A stretch of 64,000 nt of DNA, from NCBI RefSeq assembly GCF_900112155.1, contig NZ_FOKQ01000005.1, positions 85,415 through 149,414 of the forward strand, given 5' to 3'. The stretch comes from Hominimerdicola alba. GTDB taxonomy: Bacteria; Bacillota; Clostridia; Oscillospirales; Ruminococcaceae. Each line of letters starts with the position of its first letter. Position 1 is the stretch's first letter. Under the pieces are notes generated by a model. It searched no databases and had not been told where the DNA came from. It was given only the letters and a program-made list of their open reading frames with translations. This document shows positions 16,847 through 24,709 of this stretch, piece after piece. The position numbers and the translations under genes are program-made.

Positions 16847-17497
16847 CTATAAACCGTGCTTATGGAGGGGATCCCACTCCATATCTTCCTTACTGTATAA
16901 ATCGTCATCGTCAGTGATGACGTTATAATTTTTCTTCGGATACTTTATCTCCTCATGCAGCTTTTCTATCAGAGTGAGCTTTGACTTGGTGTCGATGAAT
17001 TTCAGCACCGCAAGGCTGTCCTTGGGCTGATGATCGCTCTCGCCGCCCTTTCTGCTGACTTTTGTAAACTGCGACTTCTCACACTTTTTCAGCTTGAAAC
17101 ACATATTGCCCCTGCCGTCCTGAGATGAACGCTCGACTTCATCGTAATATAGGGTGACTTTCAGCATATCCCCCATGAGACCCAGTTTTTGCAGATGTTC
17201 AAGTCTGTCGGTATAGATACGTGTATATAACCTTGTATCCCTTGAGAGAGTGTAGTATCTGTACAAAATAATTCCCACCGCCGCATTGCCTGCCGCAAGG
17301 AGCATTAGCAGTACCTTTATAATGATGAACTTCACAAACAGCGAAAGAGCGAATATCACTCCCGCAAGAATGAGATTTTTGTACATTTGTTTGGACATTT
17401 TTCTGTGTTCCGCAAGATCATTCAGTGCCTTAGCCTGCTTTTCAGTCCGTGAAAGCTTAGGCGGGAACACGTATATAGGCTCATTCTCCAAGTTCAT
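16847..17497 (-). CDS. Two-helix membrane protein of unknown function
   Basis: The 216-residue protein has an N-terminal charged region, two adjacent hydrophobic helices (about 45-85) and a C-terminal soluble domain containing LYYDEVERSSQDGRGNMCFK. ATG 17497 is chosen because GAGGGGTG precedes it; the earlier in-frame codons lie upstream of the promoter. Its architecture is like the two small membrane proteins between pheS and pheT, though I see no clear sequence match. It starts a small minus-strand operon with the DUF3783 and EamA genes. Confidence 0.6.
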   Translation of the reverse strand: MNLENEPIYVFPPKLSRTEKQAKALNDLAEHRKMSKQMYKNLILAGVIFALSLFVKFIIIKVLLMLLAAGNAAVGIILYRYYTLSRDTRLYTRIYTDRLEHLQKLGLMGDMLKVTLYYDEVERSSQDGRGNMCFKLKKCEKSQFTKVSRKGGESDHQPKDSLAVLKFIDTKSKLTLIEKLHEEIKYPKKNYNVITDDDDLYSKEDMEWDPLHKHGL

Positions 17498-17519
17498 CAC
17501 CCCTCTTTTCCGAAAATTT

Positions 17520-17548
17520 ATTATACCATATCCCGATTGAAAAATCAA
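17520..17548 (-). promoter_or_regulatory. Promoter of the 16.8-17.5 kb minus-strand operon
   Basis: On the minus strand TTGATT (17548-17543) and TATAAT (17525-17520, within TGGTATAAT) are separated by 17 bases. Confidence 0.75.
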
Positions 17549-17763
17549 CCCTGCCGTTGCTGAGAAAGCTGTATTATTCCGACGAAATTCCGGGTTTATT
17601 GGGTTCAGCTTTTTATACTTGGGATTCCTCATCATCACTTGAATCGACTGTGATAATTACATATTTTAGTAAAGAATTTTCCCTGAAAACCCGCAATTCT
17701 CGGCAAATTGTATTTCTGCATCGGTAATTTTTACATTTTGTTCATGGAACGGCTTTCTGTGTA

Positions 17764-17772
17764 TGGTATAAT
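17764..17772 (+). promoter_or_regulatory. Extended -10 promoter of the dockerin/transglutaminase gene
   Basis: TGGTATAAT gives an extended -10 (TATAAT at 17767-17772). No good -35 stands 17 bases upstream, so the TG extension probably compensates. Confidence 0.6.
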
Positions 17773-17828
17773 ATTGGTTGACTTTGAATAAAGTCGATGA
17801 TTCAACCAAACAGAAATGGGGGAAATAC

Positions 17829-19262
17829 ATGACATATATTTCAAGGAAAGTCTGTGCTGCCGCAGCGGCTGCAGCGCTTGTATTCTCACAAGCAGCTGTG
17901 TGCGCATTCGCTGACAGTGCGGAAGAACAGGATATCTCTGCGGCTGAGGGCTATGCATCTGAGGATGTTGTCACAACAGATGATGAAACCTCGACAGACG
18001 GAGAATCCACTGCCGAAGAAGACTACGCAAAGGGCGATGTAAACAACGACGGCAAGGTCAATGTCACTGACGCAGCAATGGTTGCGGCTCACATCAAAGC
18101 GAAAAGGATGCTGAGTGTAAAAGGTCAGAAAGCGGCTGATGTCAACGGTAACGGCACCATAAATGTTGCTGACCTTAGTCAGATGCTGGCTCAGATCAAG
18201 GGCATAAGGCTCATGAACTGGCTGGATCTGCTGGAAACTGTCGATGAAAGCAGCATCGTTCCAGCAACGACGGAATTTACCAAGCTTGATAACATCGTAT
18301 CACTGCGTGGAGATGTTACAGTCAACTGGACAGCTGTTGAGGGCGCAAACGGTTACGATATCGAGATCACCGGCGAAAGCAGGTCCGAGAAACGCGTGAC
18401 CCGCAACAATAAGCTCACTATAGATGAGCTAAGATGGGCTGATGACGATATCATCTCTGTAAAGGTGATGCCATTCAAATATTACAATACTCCCAGCAAG
18501 CGCGGCGTTAAAAGCTACTCTGACGGATACGAGTGCGAATTGCGTGTCAAGCCTGAAAACGTGACAGGGTTAAAAGCTGTGTCCGAGCGTAACTATGTCA
18601 AGCTGACATGGAAATCTGCTGCCGATGCAGACGTTTACAACGTGTACTATAAAGTTGACGGCAAGGAACACTACTATGGTCAGTACTCAGAGCGCAGCCT
18701 GAAAATCAACGTATCGCCCGAGAAGGACTATGAGTTCAGAGTTCTGGCAGTTAACACCATCGGCAAGAGCTATGAAAATGCTGATAAGTCGCCTAAAGTC
18801 AAGGTACACACACTTCCCTACTATGCGAAGGCTGCTGCTGTACTCGATAAGGTGGGCTGGGATCTTCAAAAGGCATTCAACTGGTGCGCAATGCCTTATG
18901 CATATTACATAAACGGCGAATGGCTGCCGAGAGACGGTTCTCCGGGAATGGAATGGTATGCTGACAGAGGCTTCGACGCACACGTAGGCAACTGCTACGT
19001 AATGGCAGCCTGCTTCTGTGAAATGGCTAAAATGCTGGGCTACGACGCTCATCAGATCGCAAGCTGCACACTTAGCCGCAACGGACAAGTCGACCATTCA
19101 TGGGTGGAGATAAACGACTTCAAAGGCGATGGCAAGTCCTACATCTTCGACCCCGATTTCCAGTCCGAAACCGGCAAGAACGGCTTCGCCATATCCTACG
19201 GCGATAAGGGTACATTGATGTACGACATAAACGGTACACATAAACGAGTGATAATGAGCTGA
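17829..19262 (+). CDS. Secreted dockerin protein with Fn3-like domains and a transglutaminase-like domain
   Basis: The 477-residue protein starts at ATG 17829 after GGGGGAAA. A signal peptide (about 1-30) ends near AFA. A type I dockerin follows (about 65-125): two Ca2+-binding repeats, GDVNNDGKVNVTDAAM and ADVNGNGTINVADLSQM. Two Fn3-like beta domains (about 160-340) lead to a C-terminal transglutaminase-like fold with a plausible Cys-His-Asp triad: GNCYVMAACFCEMAKMLGY, DHSWVEI and IFDPDFQ. The dockerin predicts attachment to a scaffoldin cohesin on the cell surface or cellulosome. It may act as a protease or a cross-linking enzyme; which cannot be told from sequence. The lipoprotein and acyltransferase that follow are close enough to be one operon. 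Confidence 0.85.
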   Translation: MTYISRKVCAAAAAAALVFSQAAVCAFADSAEEQDISAAEGYASEDVVTTDDETSTDGESTAEEDYAKGDVNNDGKVNVTDAAMVAAHIKAKRMLSVKGQKAADVNGNGTINVADLSQMLAQIKGIRLMNWLDLLETVDESSIVPATTEFTKLDNIVSLRGDVTVNWTAVEGANGYDIEITGESRSEKRVTRNNKLTIDELRWADDDIISVKVMPFKYYNTPSKRGVKSYSDGYECELRVKPENVTGLKAVSERNYVKLTWKSAADADVYNVYYKVDGKEHYYGQYSERSLKINVSPEKDYEFRVLAVNTIGKSYENADKSPKVKVHTLPYYAKAAAVLDKVGWDLQKAFNWCAMPYAYYINGEWLPRDGSPGMEWYADRGFDAHVGNCYVMAACFCEMAKMLGYDAHQIASCTLSRNGQVDHSWVEINDFKGDGKSYIFDPDFQSETGKNGFAISYGDKGTLMYDINGTHKRVIMS

Positions 19263-19281
19263 TATAATGGAGGAAAATAAA

Positions 19282-20037
19282 ATGAATAATATGATCATGA
19301 AGAAAGCATCTATCCTTGCGGTAATAGCTGTTACTGCACTGAGCATGAGCGCCTGCGGCGATACCAAGAAGAATGAAGAGTCCAAAAAAGATACCACTTC
19401 TTCCGTTGCTGCCGCTGTTGAAGTAAGCACATCAGATGAGGAAGTAGCTGTAACTCCTGCACCAGTTGAAAGCAAGGTTGATGAAGCCCCAAAGGTAACA
19501 GAGACCGCTGAGAAGATCCACGTTGAGTTCAACAACAACGCTGGCGTAGCTATAACTCTTATACAGGTACTCGACAAGGATGGTAAGTGTATTGCTGATC
19601 TGATCGAGGAGGGTGCTTTTATCTCCACAGGTATGTCCATGGGCTTTGAGATTCCTTCGGGTCAGGATCTGACTATCAGATACGGTACCGAGGATACTAC
19701 TATTTTCGATATCAAAGGCGTAAACACAAGTGATTATACTTACATACAGCTCTGCCGCAACGTAAATGAACCTTCCTTAAAGTGCATGACAAAGGACGGC
19801 GAAACAGTTACCATCAAAGGCAAGTATGTATCAGGTTTTGAATACAGCGAGTATGCTCCCGGTGAGATCGATCCTAACTACAACGATAACACCTACGATT
19901 ATAATAACTACGATGATACTACCGACTATAACAACTATGATAACAATGTCGATTACAACAACGGTGGTGACACCTATACCGATAATGGCGGCAATGGCGA
20001 CGGCGGCTGCATAGGCGACGACGCTTTCACATTCTGA
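19282..20037 (+). CDS. Lipoprotein with Asn/Tyr/Asp-rich tail
   Basis: ATG 19282 is chosen over the ATG at 19267 because GGAGG lies between them. The 251-residue product has a lipobox (SMSAC, about 21-25), a Ser/Thr/Val-rich linker and a compact central domain (about 80-190; HVEFNNNAGVAITLIQVL). It ends with a low-complexity tail of Asn, Tyr, Asp and Gly repeats (YNNYDDTTDYNNYDNN) ending CIGDDAFTF. The function is unknown. The tail suggests a flexible surface spacer or Ca2+-binding strand. The stop codon is one base from the acyltransferase start, so they are coupled. Confidence 0.75.
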   Translation: MNNMIMKKASILAVIAVTALSMSACGDTKKNEESKKDTTSSVAAAVEVSTSDEEVAVTPAPVESKVDEAPKVTETAEKIHVEFNNNAGVAITLIQVLDKDGKCIADLIEEGAFISTGMSMGFEIPSGQDLTIRYGTEDTTIFDIKGVNTSDYTYIQLCRNVNEPSLKCMTKDGETVTIKGKYVSGFEYSEYAPGEIDPNYNDNTYDYNNYDDTTDYNNYDNNVDYNNGGDTYTDNGGNGDGGCIGDDAFTF

Positions 20038-20038
20038 T

Positions 20039-21127
20039 ATGAGCAAGGACACTGAAAAGAAAAGCAGGATACTGTATTTCAGCCGAATAAAGGCACTTGC
20101 CTGCATCGCGGTGGTGGTTCTGCACGGCTGCTACATGGCAGGCGGTGCTTTCGCAAGGAATAATATCGAGCGAATGACCACCCTGTTCACGGTGCGCAAC
20201 CTTATGTACTGGGCTGTTCCGTCTTTCATGATGGTGAGCGGTGCGCTGATGCTGGACGAAAAGCGGAAGATCGACTTCAAAAAGCTCTTCGGAAAGTATA
20301 TGCCGCGAATGGTGATAGCATTGTTTTCTTTCGCCGAGATATTTGCGGTGTATGACCACGCAGTTTACCAGAAGGACTTCAAGCCAGCGCATCTGCTTGA
20401 GGGTGTGCGCCACGCGGTGTTAGATACTTTCACAGAAAACGGCATGAGCTGGTCACACACATGGTACCTTTACCTGATGATCGCTTTTTACCTCACGCTG
20501 CCGATCTACCGCATCATAACAAAGTCGGCTGACAAAAAGGAACTGCTTTATATGCTGGGTCTGCTGTTCGTAGCAAACTCTGTGATAACAGCGGCTAAAA
20601 CGCTTATCGGCTGTGACACGCTGGTGTTCTATATCTTCATCAACAGCATCTTCCCACTGTATTTCTTCATGGGATATGCGATACACAATGAAAAGCTTAA
20701 AATCGGACGGATACTCAGCGTGATATTCATACTGATAGGCGCGGCGGGAATGATCTTCATGACCTACTACCGTCTGCACACAGCAGATGCAGAAACTGCT
20801 GAGCGTGTGAAAAATATCGCGGATCAGTACTTCGCACCACATACCGTGCTTGCTTCTGCTGGAGTATTCGCCCTGTTCAAGTCTTTCGATAAGAGCAAGG
20901 AGATACCTTTCATCGATAAAGCGGCAGCTGAGATAGATAAGTGCTCTTTCGGGATTTACCTGATACACATGATCGTGTACAAGCACATCTTCGCAGTGAT
21001 GAAGTTTGACCCATTTGCACACGGCGGCGCAGTTACGCTTATTCTAATAATGCTGATAACTTTTGCAGTGTCTTATGTGATAACAAGAGTACTGAAATTT
21101 GTACCCTTAGTAAAAGAAATAATATAA
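20039..21127 (+). CDS. Membrane acyltransferase, family 3
   Basis: The 362-residue protein has about ten hydrophobic helices and the acyltransferase-3 signature near its N-terminus (SRIKALACIAVVVLHG with the catalytic-type His, then PSFMMVSGALML). The family adds acetyl or other acyl groups to surface sugars or peptidoglycan. There is no C-terminal SGNH domain, unlike OatA. It overlaps closely with the lipoprotein gene and is followed by a strong terminator. A role in modifying the surface polymer near the dockerin protein is an inference. Confidence 0.85.
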   Translation: MSKDTEKKSRILYFSRIKALACIAVVVLHGCYMAGGAFARNNIERMTTLFTVRNLMYWAVPSFMMVSGALMLDEKRKIDFKKLFGKYMPRMVIALFSFAEIFAVYDHAVYQKDFKPAHLLEGVRHAVLDTFTENGMSWSHTWYLYLMIAFYLTLPIYRIITKSADKKELLYMLGLLFVANSVITAAKTLIGCDTLVFYIFINSIFPLYFFMGYAIHNEKLKIGRILSVIFILIGAAGMIFMTYYRLHTADAETAERVKNIADQYFAPHTVLASAGVFALFKSFDKSKEIPFIDKAAAEIDKCSFGIYLIHMIVYKHIFAVMKFDPFAHGGAVTLILIMLITFAVSYVITRVLKFVPLVKEII

Positions 21128-21132
21128 CACAA

Positions 21133-21165
21133 AACGGAGGATGAAAAACTATCCTCCGTTTTTTT
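21133..21165. terminator. Bidirectional terminator between acyltransferase and pepF
   Basis: AACGGAGGAT pairs with ATCCTCCGTT (loop of eight) followed by TTTTT; on the minus strand it serves the convergent pepF. Confidence 0.9.
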
Positions 21166-21190
21166 ATGATATTCCGTTCCAGACAATAGA

Positions 21191-22993
21191 TCAGTTGCTG
21201 AGTTCGTCCATCTGCTTGATGAGGTCACCGAAGAGTTTGAGGGCATCGGTTACGGGTTTAGTGGTGGACATATCCACACCTGCATTTTTCAGCAGAGTTA
21301 TGGGGTCAGCCGAGCAGCCACCGCATAGGAAGCCCTCGATATAATCCTTAACAGCGGGAGCACCCTCTTTCAGAATACGCTGAGAAAGCGCAATCGCCGC
21401 CGAATAGCCTGTTGCGTACTGATATACATAGAAATCATAGTAGAAATGAGGAATCCGTGCCCACTCCATCTTGATGTCTTCGTCCAGAACTATTCCGTCG
21501 CCGAAGTACAGCTTGTTCAGATCGCCGTAGATCTGACAGAGAGTGTCTGCTGTGAGCGTGTCACCGGAAGCGCATATCTCACTGCATTTCAGCTCGAATT
21601 CAGCAAACATGGTCTGCCTGTACAGAGTGGTGCGGAACTGCTCGAGGAAGTAATTTATCAGGTATGCTTTCTCTTTCTTGTCCTCGGTGTGGGCAAGCAG
21701 ATACTGCATCAGCAGTGCCTCGTTGCAGGTTGAAGCCACCTCAGCCACAAAGATAACATAATCGCTGTATACCACAGGCTGAGTTCTGTTGGAGAGATAT
21801 GAATGCAGTGCGTGACCCATCTCGTGTGCAAGCGTGAACATACAATCAAGGGTATCCTTATGGTTCAGCAGTACAAAGGGGTGAACTCTCGCGCCCGCAG
21901 AATACGCACCGCTTGTCTTGTTCTCGTTCTCATAAACGTCTATCCAGCGGTTCTCAAAGCCCTCTTTCAGTATCGAGATGTACTCCTCGCCCATGGGTGC
22001 AAGGGCTTTCAGAACAGTCTCCTTAGCCTCTTCAAAGGTGACTTTCATGGTGAAATCCGAAACTATCGGTGTGTAGAGGTCATAGAAATGCAGTTCGTCA
22101 ACACCGAGAAGCTTCTTGCGCAGAGCCACATAATCGTACATATAGTTCATATTATCGTGAACTGCCTTAATGAGGTTGTGGTAAACCTCCACAGGAACTT
22201 CGTTGGCTGAAAGCGAGCTTTCAAGGGCTGAGCTGTACTTTCTCGCCTTTGAATAGAATTCCAGCGCTTTCATCTGAGAATCGAGAGTTGCCGCACAGGT
22301 ATTGCGGAAACTGCCGTAACCCTTGTAGATAGAGTAAAATGCGGACTTTCTCAGTTCTCTGTCAGCATCCTTTACCAACGGGATATAACTGCCGTGAGTA
22401 ACCTGATGGGTCTTGCCCTTGCTGTCAACAGCGTCCTCGAATTTAAGGTCGGCATCTGAGAACATGGAGTATATCTTATCGGCGGCATTGCCCATCTCAC
22501 CTGTCATGGCGATAAGTCTTTCCTCTGCTTCGGAGAGGACATGGTCTTTTTTCAGGCGGATACGGTCAAGATGTCTGCGATAGAGTTCAAGACCGCTGTT
22601 AGCTTTGTAGAAGCCCTCCAGCACGTCATCGGGTATAGCGATGAGTTCGGGGGTTTCGAAGCTTCCCGCCGCACCGATAGCTACATATACGTTCATCAGC
22701 TGACCTGTGTAACCCTGATACTTAGCCACAGCGGTGTCCTCATCGGACTTACGGTGGGCGTAGTTTGCAAGTGCATCAGCAGATACGGATATCTCATCGC
22801 ACAGCTTTAAATATTCAAGCAGAGTATCGGCGCTCTCGCCAAGCCTGCCTTTATATGATGCGATAGTCTCGGGGAGCTTTTTAAAGTCCTCCAGCGCCTT
22901 TTCCCACGCTTCATCGGCTGGGAAAATATCTTCCAGCGCCCAGGTGTTCTCCTTAGCGACTTCGCTTCTCTTTGGTATTCTTTCTTCGCTCAT
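21191..22993 (-). CDS. pepF: Oligoendopeptidase F (M3 metallopeptidase)
   Basis: The 600-residue cytoplasmic protein carries the M3 zinc site HEMGH (residues 390-394, in TLAHEMGHALHSYLS) with the downstream Glu-containing segment VAEVASTCNEALL that supplies the third zinc ligand. The N-terminal helical region (about 1-200) and length agree with PepF, which cleaves short peptides of about 7-17 residues. The start follows TGGAGG. It is monocistronic, with its own promoter and a shared terminator. Confidence 0.93.
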   Translation of the reverse strand: MSEERIPKRSEVAKENTWALEDIFPADEAWEKALEDFKKLPETIASYKGRLGESADTLLEYLKLCDEISVSADALANYAHRKSDEDTAVAKYQGYTGQLMNVYVAIGAAGSFETPELIAIPDDVLEGFYKANSGLELYRRHLDRIRLKKDHVLSEAEERLIAMTGEMGNAADKIYSMFSDADLKFEDAVDSKGKTHQVTHGSYIPLVKDADRELRKSAFYSIYKGYGSFRNTCAATLDSQMKALEFYSKARKYSSALESSLSANEVPVEVYHNLIKAVHDNMNYMYDYVALRKKLLGVDELHFYDLYTPIVSDFTMKVTFEEAKETVLKALAPMGEEYISILKEGFENRWIDVYENENKTSGAYSAGARVHPFVLLNHKDTLDCMFTLAHEMGHALHSYLSNRTQPVVYSDYVIFVAEVASTCNEALLMQYLLAHTEDKKEKAYLINYFLEQFRTTLYRQTMFAEFELKCSEICASGDTLTADTLCQIYGDLNKLYFGDGIVLDEDIKMEWARIPHFYYDFYVYQYATGYSAAIALSQRILKEGAPAVKDYIEGFLCGGCSADPITLLKNAGVDMSTTKPVTDALKLFGDLIKQMDELSN

Positions 22994-23032
22994 TTGTTAT
23001 CCTCCATTCGGTAAAAAAAATATAACAGTAAT

Positions 23033-23061
23033 ATTATACCATGTTCTGCTGTAAAATACAA
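23033..23061 (-). promoter_or_regulatory. Promoter of pepF
   Basis: On the minus strand TTGTAT (23061-23056) and TATAAT (23038-23033) are 17 bases apart. Confidence 0.65.
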
Positions 23062-23079
23062 GCATTTTGTGAAAAATAG

Positions 23080-23226
23080 TTTTGCATGACTAACCAACTA
23101 ATTTACGACTTAATCGTACAAAGCCGTGTCATCAAATGTAGAGGCATTACGATTTGCATGACTTTTTAATTCGAGTGTTATTTTAACAAGTTTTCTAAAG
23201 TTTTAAATCGGATTTTTAGTTAGTTC
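23080..23226. other. Non-coding stretch with direct repeat and palindrome
   Basis: TTTGCATGACT occurs twice (23081-23091 and 23153-23163). Between the copies lies a TACGA...TCGTA inverted repeat (23104-23118). No reading frame of note. This could be a regulator-binding region for the downstream leader ORF. Confidence 0.3.
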
Positions 23227-23255
23227 TTGACAAATGTTTCTGCGATTGTTATAAT
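23227..23255 (+). promoter_or_regulatory. Consensus promoter of the leader ORF and Fn3/CBM37-like gene
   Basis: TTGACA (23227-23232) and TATAAT (23250-23255), spacer 17. An 8-bp stem follows in the leader (TATCAAGC at 23268-23275 with GCTTGATA at 23289-23296), just ahead of the leader ORF ribosome site. Confidence 0.85.
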
Positions 23256-23320
23256 ATAGTTAATAAGTATCAAGCTGATTATCATTTTGCTTGATAAATA
23301 TGGAAGAAGGAGGAACTCGA

Positions 23321-23377
23321 ATGAACAAGATTCATACGAATGTAGCAATTTATAACGCAAACGTCAATGATATGTAG
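23321..23377 (+). CDS. 18-codon leader ORF
   Basis: A strong ribosome site (AGGAGGAACTCGA) precedes ATG 23321, which opens MNKIHTNVAIYNANVNDM and stops at TAG 23375. The ORF lies 19 bases before the start of the secreted Fn3/CBM37-like gene in the same transcript. It is short, Asn-rich and lacks a signal peptide. A regulatory leader peptide that couples or attenuates translation of the next gene is the simplest reading; a small functional peptide is possible. Confidence 0.5.
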   Translation: MNKIHTNVAIYNANVNDM

Positions 23378-23396
23378 AAAGGTCAGGTGAAATTTA

Positions 23397-24071
23397 ATGA
23401 AAAAGAATTCATCAAATAAAATGAAGAGAGTAGCAGCAGGTCTTTGTGTAGTCATGATGATAAGCGGCGCAGTACCTGTGGGCGTTATCGGCGGCGTTGC
23501 GGCTATAAATGCAAGTGCTGAAACTCGGTCTGTATACACACCTCCAGTTATCAGTTATCTGAAGGGCTATAATGCTGTCAAACTCAGCTGGAATGAGATA
23601 GAAGGCGCTGAAAGATACGCTATTGCAGGCTATATCAACGGCGAGTGGAAGATGCTGGACAGGACAGAGGACACTACTTATACACTCAGTGGTCTGACCG
23701 CTAATACAGAGTACAGAGTATCTGTTATCCCTATGCTGAATGGAAAATACGTCAAGGATTTCTCCAACAGCATCGTTGTAACACCTAAGCCTGTTTATCC
23801 CAAACTCTCCTCTATCCAATACAACAAGACCTATCATCAGTTCAGGCTGAGCTGGAACAAGATCCCTAACGCGCAGTGCTACGGTGTTGCTGTATATCTC
23901 GCAGGCAAATGGAAGATAATCGATCAGAATATTTCTGCGAATACCACCACCTACACTTCACCCAAGCTGAGACCCGGCAAGACCTACAAGATGATGATTG
24001 GTGCCAAGGTAAACGGCAAGTGGGATCTCTCCAATGTAAACAGCAGAGCTTTCACCGTTACTGTCAGGTAA
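23397..24071 (+). CDS. Secreted protein with two Fn3-like modules, the second CBM37-like
   Basis: The 224-residue protein has a signal peptide (about 1-42, ending NASAE). Module 1 (about 45-130) is Fn3-like (KLSWNEIEGAERYAIAGYINGEW). Module 2 (about 135-224) has KTYHQFRLSWNKIPNAQCYGVAVYLAGKW and ends with VKVNGKWD-like and FTVTVR strands. It matches the C-terminal module of the two DUF285 proteins at 50.9 and 54.2 kb. This resembles the CBM37 module of R. albus, which binds polysaccharides and the cell surface; that naming is from memory of the family. There is no catalytic domain, so it is probably a free adhesion or surface-binding protein. Confidence 0.75.
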   Translation: MKKNSSNKMKRVAAGLCVVMMISGAVPVGVIGGVAAINASAETRSVYTPPVISYLKGYNAVKLSWNEIEGAERYAIAGYINGEWKMLDRTEDTTYTLSGLTANTEYRVSVIPMLNGKYVKDFSNSIVVTPKPVYPKLSSIQYNKTYHQFRLSWNKIPNAQCYGVAVYLAGKWKIIDQNISANTTTYTSPKLRPGKTYKMMIGAKVNGKWDLSNVNSRAFTVTVR

Positions 24072-24134
24072 GTACTGAATAATTCTCTTTTTTATAGTTC
24101 TTTAAGAACCGGGATTTAAATTATAGATAAAACG

Positions 24135-24164
24135 AAACCGCCATACTTAGTACGGCGGTTTTTC
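24135..24164 (+). terminator. Terminator after the Fn3/CBM37-like gene
   Basis: AAACCGCC pairs with GGCGGTTT, followed by TTT. Confidence 0.8.
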
Positions 24165-24213
24165 TGTAATTATATACCGGAGCCCAAAAACTCGCTTTTC
24201 ATAAAGTCGGACT

Positions 24214-24522
24214 TTACTTTTTGCTGTCATTACGGGGGAAAAGCTCGCTTATAAAACAATAAACTATCCCGGAGATACCTCCCGGGTCAGCAAGCAATGG
24301 TATCAGTGCGAGCCACTTGTGTTTGAATTGCAGCGAAATAAGCACTCCCACAGCACACAATATCCCGCCGTAAAGCGGCGCACCCGAGGGAACATAGCTA
24401 TCGGCTTTTTCGGGGTGTTTTCTGTTATATCTTCCCTTGAATATCAGATAGTAGTTTATAAATATCATCGCCGCACCGGGCACGAATAAGATCAGCCCAG
24501 CCAGAAAGTATTGAAGTGCCAT
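24214..24522 (-). CDS. Small membrane protein of unknown function
   Basis: The 102-residue protein has about three hydrophobic helices separated by a charged loop (KGRYNRKHPEKADSYVPSGAPLYGG). The ribosome site is weak. It lies downstream of carAB-dapF beyond two terminator-like hairpins, so it may be expressed poorly or from read-through. No family recognised. Confidence 0.5.
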   Translation of the reverse strand: MALQYFLAGLILFVPGAAMIFINYYLIFKGRYNRKHPEKADSYVPSGAPLYGGILCAVGVLISLQFKHKWLALIPLLADPGGISGIVYCFISELFPRNDSKK

Positions 24523-24540
24523 GGATCACCGTACCTTTCA

Positions 24541-24574
24541 CAAAAGCGCCCTGTCATTTCGGCAAGGCGCTTTT
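24541..24574. terminator. Hairpin with flanking T/A runs upstream of the small membrane gene
   Basis: AAAAGCGCC pairs with GGCGCTTTT around a 15-base loop. It could end minus-strand transcripts from carB-dapF. Confidence 0.6.
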
Positions 24575-24653
24575 TGTTGTTATTATGCACATATCCTGCA
24601 CTAAGACTTTGTACAGACATATGTTTTTATTTTTAACTCAGACATATTTCTGC

Positions 24654-24682
24654 AAAAGTTGTACAAAAACGTACAACTTTTT
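24654..24682 (-). terminator. Terminator of the carA-carB/dapF operon
   Basis: AAAAGTTGTAC pairs perfectly with GTACAACTTTT around a six-base loop, about 30 bases after the carB-dapF stop. Confidence 0.65.
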
Positions 24683-24709
24683 GCTGATAATCGCTGTATA
24701 TAGAAGAAC

